This document shows, piece after piece, positions 36,747 through 43,956 of a DNA stretch of 64,000 nt. The notes below the pieces were generated by a model, which did no database searches, was not told where the DNA came from, and was given only the letters and a program-made list of their open reading frames with translations. Position numbers and translations under genes: made by a program. The stretch covers positions 558,001 through 622,000 of the forward strand of contig NZ_JALKCG010000001.1 of NCBI RefSeq assembly GCF_023016525.1, given 5' to 3'. The stretch is from Ancylobacter koreensis (GTDB lineage Bacteria; Pseudomonadota; Alphaproteobacteria; Rhizobiales; Xanthobacteraceae). The number at the start of each line of letters is the position of its first letter. Positions within the stretch are counted from its first letter, which is position 1.

Positions 36747-37448
36747 TCAGGTGCCAAAGGGAAAGCGGGCGATCAGCCGGAACGGGCCGGCCTCCTGCCG
36801 GTAGAGCGCGATCTCGCGCACGATGAGCGGGCCGTCGGCGCCGCTCAGGGCGAAATGCTCGGCGAGCTCGGCTTCCGCCAGCACGCGCTCCTCGTCCTCC
36901 AGAGGCCCGGTGAGCGTCATGTGGAAGCGGAAATCCTCCAGCACATAGGGATAGCCCCAGCGCGCCAGATGGTCCTGCTGGCGCGGTGACAGCGGGGCAC
37001 GCAGGCGCTTCTCGCGCTCCGCCGCGCTCATCGGCGCGCGGAAGCCGTCGAAATGCGCAACGGCGGCGGCGGCCAGCCGGTCGAGCGCAGCGCTCGGCGC
37101 GGCGAGGCGCAGGGCGAGGAAGCGGCCGAGGGAGGCGAGGGTGACGCCGGGACAGGCGAAGCCCGCCCGCTCGGCAGCGAACGCGGCGCAGGCCTCGCGC
37201 AGTTCCGCCTCGTTGCGGCCGGGCGCCAGGCGGAACGGCGCCTTCAGCGTGCCGTGGAAACCGTAGCGGCGCGGCTCGGCGGTGATCTCGCGCCAGCGTT
37301 CGCCGTCGAAGCGGCGCAGCGGCTGCAACTGTGCCTCCGCCCCGGTCTCCGCGTCATAACCGACGGCGGCCGAGCCGAAGCGCCAGAGCGGGCTCTGGGC
37401 GGGCGGGGCGTAGTAGAGCGCGTAGCGCGGCTCGGATGCGTTCGGCAT
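36747..37448 (-). CDS. DUF1045 protein (putative phosphonate metabolism protein; 2H-phosphoesterase-like)
   Basis: 233 residues. It carries two H-x-T-x motifs, HGTL at residues 65-68 and HMTL at 176-179, each in a hydrophobic strand context (YGFHGTLKAPF and FRFHMTLTGPL). This is the hallmark of the 2H phosphoesterase superfamily, whose members open cyclic phosphodiesters. The family is found almost only in phosphonate operons. Its ATG overlaps the phnM stop (TGATG). I propose it acts on the 1,2-cyclic ribosyl phosphate made by C-P lyase, a job done by PhnP in E. coli; not established. Confidence 0.88.
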   Translation of the reverse strand: MPNASEPRYALYYAPPAQSPLWRFGSAAVGYDAETGAEAQLQPLRRFDGERWREITAEPRRYGFHGTLKAPFRLAPGRNEAELREACAAFAAERAGFACPGVTLASLGRFLALRLAAPSAALDRLAAAAVAHFDGFRAPMSAAEREKRLRAPLSPRQQDHLARWGYPYVLEDFRFHMTLTGPLEDEERVLAEAELAEHFALSGADGPLIVREIALYRQEAGPFRLIARFPFGT

Positions 37449-38587
37449 CAGAAGACGCGCCGCCCGGCAAGGAACACCTCGCCGACCACCGGAGTGTCGT
37501 CGGCGAGCCGGAACAGCACGAGATCGGCGCGCAGCCCTTCCGCCAGCCGGCCGCGGTCCTCCAGCCGGGCGAGGCGGGCGGGCGCGGCGGTGACGAGGGC
37601 AAGCGCCTGCGCCACCGACAGGCCGGCGGTGCGCGTCAGGGCGAGGGCGGCCTGCAGCAGGCTCGCGGGCACATAGTCGGAGGCCAGCGCGTCGAGCAGC
37701 CCCTCGCGCGCGAGGTCGCGCATCGAGACGCCGCCCGAATGCGAGCCGCCGCGCACCACGTTTGGCGCGCCGCCGATGGTGGCGAGCCCGCCCGCCTTTG
37801 CCGCGCGCGCCGCCTCCAGCGTGGTGGGGAATTCGGAGATGGTGCAGCCCGCCGCCAGCGCCTCGTCGACATGGGCGGGCGTGGTGTCGTCATGGCTCGC
37901 CAGCACGAGGCCGGAGGCCGAGAACAGCGCGACCATCCTCTCGTAATTGCCGGCGACGGCGCCGCGCGCGCGCTCGATGCGGTCGGCGACCTCGGCGTCG
38001 ATGTCCGCCCCGCCCTTGCCGATGCCGGTGAGGTAGACCTTGAGGTGCTCGACATTGCGCCACTGCCGCGTGCCGGGGGTGTGGTCCATCAGCGAGGCGA
38101 GCGCCAGCGTCGGGCGGCCGAGCGCGGCATCGACCAGATCGGGCAACGTGCGGTCGGTCAGTTCGCAGCGCAGATGGATGCGGTGGTCGACGCGGAACAG
38201 GCTGCGCGCCGTGCCCTCGTCCACCGCGTCGAGCATGGTCTCGTAGAGCGCGCGCCGGTCCGCCTTGGCCTGGTCGAAGCCGCCGGCGCAGATCGCGTCA
38301 TAGACGGTGGTGACGCCGGAAGCCGCCATCTGCGCGTCATGCGCCAGCGCGGCGGCGCGCGCATCCGGCCAGATCACCTTGGGGCGGGGGATGAAGTGGC
38401 CTTCCAGCGCGTCGGTGTGCAGGTCGATCAGCCCCGGCGCGAGATAGGCACCGGCGCCGTCGATGGCGGCGGCAAGGTTCGAGCGGCCTTCGTCGATGGC
38501 GCGGATGGTGCCCTTCTCATGGACCAGCGTGCCGTCGACGATGCGGTCCTCGAGCACGAGGCGGATATTGGTCAGAACGGATTCCAT
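37448..38587 (-). CDS. phnM: Alpha-D-ribose 1-methylphosphonate 5-triphosphate diphosphatase
   Basis: Amidohydrolase that removes pyrophosphate from ribose-1-phosphonate-5-triphosphate, the step before C-P lyase. 379 residues, typical. Metal ligands lie in APGLIDLHTDALEGHFIPRP (His57 region). TVYDAICAGG, SLMDHTPGTRQW, LASHDDTTPAHVDEA and GAPNVVRGGSHSGGVS are PhnM signatures. It is the first gene of a coupled set with DUF1045 and an acyltransferase. The core lyase genes phnGHIJKL and phnN are not in the window, so this is a partial phosphonate module. Confidence 0.96.
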   Translation of the reverse strand: MESVLTNIRLVLEDRIVDGTLVHEKGTIRAIDEGRSNLAAAIDGAGAYLAPGLIDLHTDALEGHFIPRPKVIWPDARAAALAHDAQMAASGVTTVYDAICAGGFDQAKADRRALYETMLDAVDEGTARSLFRVDHRIHLRCELTDRTLPDLVDAALGRPTLALASLMDHTPGTRQWRNVEHLKVYLTGIGKGGADIDAEVADRIERARGAVAGNYERMVALFSASGLVLASHDDTTPAHVDEALAAGCTISEFPTTLEAARAAKAGGLATIGGAPNVVRGGSHSGGVSMRDLAREGLLDALASDYVPASLLQAALALTRTAGLSVAQALALVTAAPARLARLEDRGRLAEGLRADLVLFRLADDTPVVGEVFLAGRRVF

Positions 38588-38651
38588 GGCCGCGCGTCTC
38601 GCATGTAGATGTGACCGTTCGATGAAGCCCCGCGCCTTCCGTCAGGGGAGG

Positions 38652-40277
38652 CTAGACCCCCAGCGCGCAGCCGTCGGAGCGGGGATCGTGTGCGCCTTCC
38701 AGCCCGGCGCGGCCGGGATGCAGGATCACCGCGCCGGCATGGCCCATCATGTCGGCGAAGGGCTCGGGGATGATCTCCACAACGTGGCCGGCGCTGGCGA
38801 GCTGGTCGGCGACGTCGCTGTCGAAGGCGCCTTCCAGCCGCAGGTTCACTTTGTCCGAGCCCCAGGTGCGCCCCAGCACCCAGCGCGGCCGGGCAATGGC
38901 CTCGCCGAGCGGCGCGCCGAACATGGCGTAGCGGCTCATCACCGCCGCATTGGTCTGCGGCTGGCCTTCGCCGCCCATGGTGCCGAAGGCCATGAAGCGC
39001 CCGTCCGGGAACTGCGCCATGCAGGGATTGAGCGTGTGGAAGGGCCGGCGGCCGGAATGCAGCGGGTTCTTCGCGCGCGGATCGAGCGAGAAGGAGGTGC
39101 CCCGGTTCTGCATCAGCACGCCGGTCGAGGGCAGCACGAGGCCGGAGCCGAACTCCCAGTAGATCGACTGGATATAGGAGACGGCGAGCCCGCTCTTGTC
39201 GGCCGCGCCGAGCCAGACCGTGTCGCCCGGCGCGGCCTTCTGCGGCCAGGGCAGGGCGCGGCGCGGGTCGATGGCGGCCGCTTCGCGGGCGAGCGCCGCC
39301 GGGGTGAGGAAGGCGGCGGGATCGTGCGTGAGGTGGTCGAAATCCGTCACCACGCGGTCGCGGATCATGAAGGCCCGCTTGGTCGCCTCGATCAGCCCAT
39401 GGACATGGGCGAAGCCCTCCGGCCGGGCGACGCCGAGCTTCTCGAAGATGGAGAGGATCAGCAGCGTCGCCAGCCCCTGTGTGGGCGGAGGCGAGGACCA
39501 CAATTCCATGTTGGACAGCTTGACCCGCAGGGGCGCACGGGTCGCGGCGCGGAAGGCCTCAATGTCCGCGCGCGTCACCGGGCTGCCGGCGCGCTCCAGG
39601 TCGGTGGCGATCTCGCGGCCGACATCGCCCCGGTAGTAATCGTCGAGCCCGGCGGCCGCGAGCTGCGCCAGCGTATCGGCGAGCCGCTCGAAGCGGCGCA
39701 CCGTGCCGATGGCGGGAACGCCGCCGTCGGCGTCGAGGAAGGCGCCCGCGAAGCCGGGCACGTCGGCCAGCTCGGCGCGCTTGTCGGCGGTCAGCCGGTT
39801 CTGCGAGCCGGAGACCGGGACGCCGGCGCGGGCATGGCCGATGGCGGGCTCCAGCAGGCGGCGCAGCGGCATTTTTCCGCCGAAGGCCCGCGCCGCCTCC
39901 TGCGCCAGCATCCAGCCGCCGATCTGGCCGGGGACGGTGAGGGCGGCGAGCGGGCCACGCGGGGGAATCGCGTCGTAGCCCTGCTCGCGGTAGAAGGGGA
40001 TGGTCGCCTTCGCGCCGGCGAAGCCCGTCGCCTCGATGTAGCTGACACGGCCGGCCGGATCGCGGATCAGCCAGAAGCCGTCGCCGCCCATCTGCGTCAT
40101 GTGGGGATAGACCACCGCGATGGTCGCCGCCGCGGCAAGCGCGGCCTCGACCGCGTTGCCGCCCTCTTCCAGCACTGCGCGGCCCGCCTCGCTGGCGAGC
40201 CAATGGGGCGTCGCCACCATGCCGGAACCGGCCCGTGCGCTCTCATGCGCGCCTTCCTGAACGAAACCGTGACCCAC
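38652..40277 (-). CDS. Gamma-glutamyltransferase family protein (GTG start)
   Basis: Ntn-hydrolase that self-cleaves before a catalytic Thr. I start at GTG 40277, 6 bases after GGAG; 541 residues. Signatures are EEGGNAVEAALAAAATIAVVYPHMTQMGGDGFWLI, VPGQIGGWMLAQE, SPPPTQGLATLLIL and the processing site NRGTSFSLDPRAKNPLHSGRRPFHTLNP with Thr in NRGT. FGTMGGEGQPQTNAAVM is the C-terminal signature. There is no signal peptide, so it is probably cytosolic, like YwrD-type members. It lies 64 bases upstream of phnM on the same strand and may share its transcript. Substrate unknown. Confidence 0.9.
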   Translation of the reverse strand: MGHGFVQEGAHESARAGSGMVATPHWLASEAGRAVLEEGGNAVEAALAAAATIAVVYPHMTQMGGDGFWLIRDPAGRVSYIEATGFAGAKATIPFYREQGYDAIPPRGPLAALTVPGQIGGWMLAQEAARAFGGKMPLRRLLEPAIGHARAGVPVSGSQNRLTADKRAELADVPGFAGAFLDADGGVPAIGTVRRFERLADTLAQLAAAGLDDYYRGDVGREIATDLERAGSPVTRADIEAFRAATRAPLRVKLSNMELWSSPPPTQGLATLLILSIFEKLGVARPEGFAHVHGLIEATKRAFMIRDRVVTDFDHLTHDPAAFLTPAALAREAAAIDPRRALPWPQKAAPGDTVWLGAADKSGLAVSYIQSIYWEFGSGLVLPSTGVLMQNRGTSFSLDPRAKNPLHSGRRPFHTLNPCMAQFPDGRFMAFGTMGGEGQPQTNAAVMSRYAMFGAPLGEAIARPRWVLGRTWGSDKVNLRLEGAFDSDVADQLASAGHVVEIIPEPFADMMGHAGAVILHPGRAGLEGAHDPRSDGCALGV

Positions 40278-40374
40278 TTCTAACTCCGTCTCATGCCCGG
40301 CGCGGCGCGGCGACCTTGACCCGCGCGGCCGGGCATAGCAGTTTGCGCGCCGCCGAATAAGACGGAAGCAACAG

Positions 40375-40614
40375 ATGACGACGGGCCGACGCATTCGCTG
40401 GGACCATGTGAGCACGGTGGTGAGCGCCGCCATCCTGCTCGGCGCCGAGCTCATCGGCGCGGGCCTCGCCGCCGGCTGGGCGATCGCCGCCCTGTTCGAC
40501 GCGAGCTGGGTTTGGGAGCTCATCTTCGAGGGCACCTTCGCCCTGCTCGCCGTCTACGGCATCTACCGCTTCGTGATGAAGGCGAAGTCGGTGGAGCCCT
40601 TCGTCGAGGGCTGA
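40375..40614 (+). CDS. Small two-helix membrane protein, unknown
   Basis: 79 residues: a polar start MTTGRRIRWDHV, one helix STVVSAAILLGAELIGAGLAAGWAIAALF, a short aromatic link DASWVWELI, a second helix FEGTFALLAVYGIYRFV and a charged end MKAKSVEPFVEG. I recall similar short proteins in many Hyphomicrobiales but no named function. It is divergent from the gamma-glutamyltransferase gene and has a clear terminator 42 bases after its stop, so it is a single-gene transcript. Confidence 0.75.
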   Translation: MTTGRRIRWDHVSTVVSAAILLGAELIGAGLAAGWAIAALFDASWVWELIFEGTFALLAVYGIYRFVMKAKSVEPFVEG

Positions 40615-40655
40615 TCCTCGCGCGCGGTGCGATTCGCGTCCCGAAGCGTCCGCAG

Positions 40656-40686
40656 GCCGGCAGGGCGATGCTTTGCCGGCTTTTTT
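40656..40686 (+). terminator. Intrinsic terminator after the small membrane protein
   Basis: Stem GCCGGCA (40656-40662) / TGCCGGC (40674-40680), 11-base loop, followed directly by six T's (40681-40686) and a further T-rich stretch. It separates this gene from the leader of the ornithine decarboxylase. Confidence 0.85.
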
Positions 40687-40758
40687 CGTTTTTGAACGCC
40701 GCCGCCGGTATGTCGCTGGGCGATTTGGGCGCAAACGACAAAAATCCGCAAAACCCGC

Positions 40759-40787
40759 TTGCATGTGACGGGATAAATCCATACATC
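40759..40787 (+). promoter_or_regulatory. Promoter candidate for the ornithine decarboxylase transcript
   Basis: TTGCAT (40759-40764), 17-base spacing, TACATC (40782-40787), in a locally AT-richer segment after the previous terminator. The transcript would start near 40794, giving an untranslated leader of about 450 bases before the ATG at 41248. Confidence 0.5.
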
Positions 40788-40794
40788 GCGTCTC

Positions 40795-41240
40795 GCCCAA
40801 TTTCGCACGTGCCTGTGGTCGCGTGCCGGTCGGCGGAGTTCCGGACAAGAGGCCGGAGTATCGCCAGCAAGACTGGTAGCCGGAGGCGAAACCGGCGCAC
40901 CCCGCTCTCAGCGGGGAACGTGACTTGAAGCAACGACGTAGCGGGCTTTTTTGGTCTCTGTCGGCCCTCCAAAGGTCGGGAAACTGAAGAGGCACTACTT
41001 CTTGCCGGGCGTGCGGTCGGGTCTCCCGTACCAAGCGAAGGCATCGAACGAACGCTAGCGCTCTCCACACGCGCCAGCGATCGCATTCGTGCCACGGCTC
41101 CATTCCATCCGGCCAACCGGCAAAAGCCGTGCGGTCGGCGAACGGATGCGCATTCTCGCCACGAGCGCGGCTCAATGACGCCGCGGGCGGGTGTTCGCAT
41201 CGGTTCGCATCTCTTGGGTCGAAGCTTCGGGTCTGTGGGA
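40795..41240 (+). ncRNA. Long structured 5' leader, probable speF-type RNA
   Basis: About 450 bases without a credible gene, between a promoter and an ornithine decarboxylase. Consecutive compact helices are visible: GGCG/CGCC (40832-40835 with 40862-40865) enclosing TCCGG/CCGGA (40840-40844 with 40853-40857); CCAG/CTGG (40864-40867 with 40873-40876); GCCGG/CCGGC (40879-40883 with 40892-40896); CCCCGCT/AGCGGGG (40900-40906 with 40910-40916). The speF RNA motif (Rfam) is a conserved leader of alphaproteobacterial ornithine decarboxylase genes. Position and gene match; I could not score the covariance model. 3' limit approximate. Confidence 0.6.
40900..40952 (+). promoter_or_regulatory. Alternative hairpins ending in a T-run (putative attenuator switch)
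   Basis: CCCCGCT (40900-40906) pairs perfectly with the adjacent AGCGGGG (40910-40916). The same CCCGCT can instead pair with AGCGGG at 40940-40945, which is followed by C and six T's (40947-40952). In that fold ACGT (40918-40921) also pairs with ACGT (40936-40939), extending the distal stem. The two folds exclude each other, as expected for a transcription attenuator. Direction of control is unknown. Confidence 0.5.
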
Positions 41241-41247
41241 GAGCGCC

Positions 41248-42378
41248 ATGACCGACCGTATCCGCGAATTCCTGCGCAACCGACGTGAGGATGGTCCTTG
41301 CGTCGTTGTCGATCTCGACGTGGTGCGCGCCAATTATGCCGCCTTCGCCCGGGCGCTGCCGGACACCCGTGTGTTCTACGCGGTGAAGGCCAACCCGGAC
41401 GCGGCGATCCTCTCCGCGCTCGCCGAGTTGGGCTCCTGCTTCGACTGCGCCTCGGTCGCCGAGATCATGATGGCGCTGACTGCCGGCGCCACGGCGGACC
41501 GCATCTCCTTCGGCAACACCATCAAGAAGGAGCGCGACATCGCGCGTGCCTTCGAGCTTGGCGTGCGCCTGTTCGCGGTCGACAGCACCGAGGAAGTCGA
41601 GAAGGTCGCCCGCGTCGCCGCCGGCGCCAAGGTGTTCTGCCGCATCCTGTGCGACGGCGCCGGCGCCGAATGGCCGCTCTCGCGCAAGTTCGGCTGCGAG
41701 CCCGACATGGCCGTCGACGTGCTGGAGCATGCCCACCGGCTCGGGCTGGAGGCGCATGGCGTCTCCTTCCATGTCGGGTCGCAGCAGAAGAACGTCGAAG
41801 CCTGGGATTCCGCGCTGGCCTCGGCGAGCGCGATCTTCCAGGAGTGCGCCCTGCGCGGCTTCTCGCTCTCGCTGGTCAATCTCGGCGGCGGCTTCCCGGC
41901 CAAGTACCTGCAGGACGTGCCGGCGGCCGAGGCCTATGGCGAGGCGATCTTCCGCGCCCTGTCGCGTCACTTCGGCAACGCCATCCCGCAGACCATCATC
42001 GAGCCGGGCCGCGGCATGGTCGGCGCGGCCGGCATGATCGAGGCCGAGGTCGTGCTGATCTCGAAGAAGTCCGACGCCGACACGATGCGCTGGGTCTATC
42101 TCGACATCGGCAAGTTCGGCGGCCTCGCCGAAACGATGGAGGAGGCGATCCGCTACCCGATCGTTACCCCGCGCGATGGCGACGCGACCGAGCCCTGCGT
42201 GCTCGCCGGCCCGACCTGCGATTCGGCCGACGTGCTCTACGAGAAGACCCCGGTGATGCTGCCCGTGTCGCTCGCCATCGGCGACAAGGTGCTCATCGAG
42301 GCCACCGGCGCCTACACCACCACCTATTCGGCGGTGGCGTTCAACGGCTTCGACCCGCTGCGATCCTACGTGATCTGA
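41248..42378 (+). CDS. Ornithine (lysine/ornithine) decarboxylase, fold type III PLP enzyme
   Basis: Makes putrescine from ornithine. ATG 41248 with GGGAGAG just upstream; a GTG at 41191 would extend into the leader. 376 residues. PLP-lysine is Lys47 in FYAVKANPD. HVGSQ, NLGGGFP and EPGRGMVGAAG bind cofactor, and CDSADVLYE carries the catalytic Cys324 and Asp325 at the dimer interface. The end GAYTTTYSAVAFNGFDP is typical of eukaryote-like ODC found in alphaproteobacteria. Some relatives also accept lysine. The leader suggests RNA-level control. An ornithine cyclodeaminase-family gene 7 kb away is not linked by operon. Confidence 0.93.
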   Translation: MTDRIREFLRNRREDGPCVVVDLDVVRANYAAFARALPDTRVFYAVKANPDAAILSALAELGSCFDCASVAEIMMALTAGATADRISFGNTIKKERDIARAFELGVRLFAVDSTEEVEKVARVAAGAKVFCRILCDGAGAEWPLSRKFGCEPDMAVDVLEHAHRLGLEAHGVSFHVGSQQKNVEAWDSALASASAIFQECALRGFSLSLVNLGGGFPAKYLQDVPAAEAYGEAIFRALSRHFGNAIPQTIIEPGRGMVGAAGMIEAEVVLISKKSDADTMRWVYLDIGKFGGLAETMEEAIRYPIVTPRDGDATEPCVLAGPTCDSADVLYEKTPVMLPVSLAIGDKVLIEATGAYTTTYSAVAFNGFDPLRSYVI

Positions 42379-42402
42379 GGCGGCTCTACCCCGGAAACCC
42401 TC

Positions 42403-42426
42403 ATGGCCGGGGCCTGACCCGGCCAT
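42403..42426. other. Hairpin after the ornithine decarboxylase gene
   Basis: Perfect 9-bp arms ATGGCCGGG and CCCGGCCAT with a 6-base loop, 24 bases after the stop, with no T-run. The arm core is shared with the hairpin at 31528-31556. A following segment (42452-42471) resembles half of another CCCGGG-type palindrome. It may end or stabilise the transcript. Confidence 0.5.
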
Positions 42427-42552
42427 CCAGTCTCTGCGCGACGGGATGGATCCCGGGTCACGCTCGGGGATGGGGGCGGAAGGGGGTGGCCCACGTCTTT
42501 CACAATTCCCTGTTCCTCTTTTGCCCGGCGCACCCGGGTGTTGGAGGCCGTC

Positions 42553-43149
42553 ATGACCGCTCTTTCGCTCGCCGCCGCTCCCGTCATCTCGCTTGAGACG
42601 CAGGCCGATATCGCCCAGCGCGAGGCCCTGCTCGATCTCGCCTTCGGCCGCGCCGCGCGCCTCGCCAAGACCAGCGAGCGCCTGCGCGAAGGCCGCAAGC
42701 CCGCCGAGGGCCTCGCCTTCGCCGCGCATGGCCCGGACGGGCGCGTGGTCGCGACGCTGCGCCTGTGGCATGTCGCGGCCGGCCCGTCCCGCCCGGCGCT
42801 GCTGCTCGGCCCGCTGGCGGTGCATCCGTGGTTCCGCGACCGCGGGCTGGGCGGCGCCATGATGACGACCGCCATCTGCGAGGCGAGCCGCCTCGGCCAC
42901 GGCGCCATCCTGCTGGTGGGCGACGCGCCCTACTACGCGCGCTTCGGCTTCGACGCCGGGCTGACGAAGGATCTGTGGCTGCCGGGCGCCTTCGACCGCA
43001 GCCGCTTCCTCGGGCTGGAACTGGCCCCCGGCGGCCTGAAGGACGCGCGCGGCCTCGTCAGCCCGACCGGCGCGCCGGTCGACCTGCCGAGCCTGGGCGA
43101 ACTGGTGGCGCAGACCGGCGGCACGGGCGAGATGCGCCGCTCGGCGTGA
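42553..43149 (+). CDS. GNAT family N-acetyltransferase
   Basis: 198 residues from ATG 42553 (TTGGAGG upstream). N-terminal SLETQADIAQREALLDLAFGRAAR, then ALLLGPLAVHPWFRDRGLGGAMMTTAI with the acetyl-CoA loop RGLGGA, and ILLVGDAPYYARFGFDAG, a conserved end of this subfamily. It resembles the YhbS-type N-acetyltransferases common in Hyphomicrobiales. The substrate is unknown. It is not clearly co-transcribed with the decarboxylase, because a 174-base gap with hairpins lies between. Confidence 0.88.
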   Translation: MTALSLAAAPVISLETQADIAQREALLDLAFGRAARLAKTSERLREGRKPAEGLAFAAHGPDGRVVATLRLWHVAAGPSRPALLLGPLAVHPWFRDRGLGGAMMTTAICEASRLGHGAILLVGDAPYYARFGFDAGLTKDLWLPGAFDRSRFLGLELAPGGLKDARGLVSPTGAPVDLPSLGELVAQTGGTGEMRRSA

Positions 43150-43177
43150 GGAGGGGCCGGAGCGTCCGGCCCTTTAC

Positions 43178-43276
43178 CGTCATCCCGGCCGGAGGCGAAG
43201 CCGGAGAGCCGGGATCGGCTTCAGAATCGCGAACGGCCCGCGATCCCGGATCGGCCTATGGCCGTCCGGGATGACG
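43178..43276. repeat. Composite palindromic repeat, long form (GNAT-ohr gap)
   Basis: Outer arms CGTCATCCCGG (43178-43188) and CCGGGATGACG (43266-43276). Inner arms CCGGGATCG (43209-43217) and CGATCCCGG (43241-43249). Same nested design as 31375-31472, here between convergent genes, where it could serve as a two-way transcription stop. Confidence 0.85.
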
Positions 43277-43307
43277 TCATTGTAAAGGCGTCGCGCTCGC
43301 TGGGATT

Positions 43308-43724
43308 TCACCCCACGCTGAGTTCGACCGGGATGTTGCCGCGCGTCGCCTTGGAATAGGGGCACATCTGGTGTGCCGCCTCGAGCACTTCCTTCACCTG
43401 CTCGGGCGAAAGGGCGGGCGCCTTGAGCGAGAGCTTGGCAGCGAGGCTGAAGCCGTCGTCGCCCTTCACCAGCGAGACCGCGACGGTCACGGCGGCGCCG
43501 GTGACGTCGAGCTTCTTCTGGTGCCCGACCGCCTCGACGGCGGAGCCGAAGCAGGCGGCATAGCCAGTGGCGAACAGGTGCTCGGGCGTCGTCTTGCCCG
43601 AATCGAGCACGCCGTTCTTCGGCATGCCGAGATCGACGGAGACTGAGCCGTCGCTGGTCTGGGAATGGCCGTTGCGCCCGCCGATGGCGGTGGCGGTGCC
43701 GGTGAAAAGCACGGTGCCGGACAT
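43308..43724 (-). CDS. ohr: Organic hydroperoxide resistance protein, OsmC/Ohr family
   Basis: Thiol peroxidase that reduces organic hydroperoxides. 138 residues, normal for Ohr. Reactive Cys is in FATGYAACFGSAVEAVG and resolving Cys in AAHQMCPYSKATRGN. GGRNGHSQTSDGSVSVDLGMPKN is the Ohr N-terminal signature that separates it from OsmC. No OhrR regulator gene is adjacent. The 232-base gap to ygfZ (43725-43956) is the shared divergent promoter region and shows no motif I can name. Confidence 0.94.
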   Translation of the reverse strand: MSGTVLFTGTATAIGGRNGHSQTSDGSVSVDLGMPKNGVLDSGKTTPEHLFATGYAACFGSAVEAVGHQKKLDVTGAAVTVAVSLVKGDDGFSLAAKLSLKAPALSPEQVKEVLEAAHQMCPYSKATRGNIPVELSVG

Positions 43725-43956
43725 GGAGCTCTCCTTGGTACGGGGCCGGCCGAGCGGCCCACCTCTAGAGATGGGGCGTGCGGGGCGACGGGCAACCGCG
43801 CCCGCGCAGACGGCTTGCCAGTGCGCACGACGGCTGCATTGGCCGGCCGCGCTGTTCCTGTTTCGTTTCTTTGCGCTTGCCGCCGGCGCCGACAGGGCTT
43901 ACCTCTCGCTCGACCCCGCCCGCACGCCGGGCTTCCCCGCACCGGGAGCGCGCCCC

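Noticed and set aside
33330..42378. Ornithine metabolism cluster linking the cyclodeaminase-family gene and ornithine decarboxylase
   Set aside because: They are 7 kb apart on opposite strands with unrelated genes between, and the first enzyme's substrate is not certain.
42427..42552. Fourth copy of the composite palindromic repeat
   Set aside because: The segment has CCCGGG-type half-palindromes but not the CGTCATCCCGG outer arms or the inner arm spacing.
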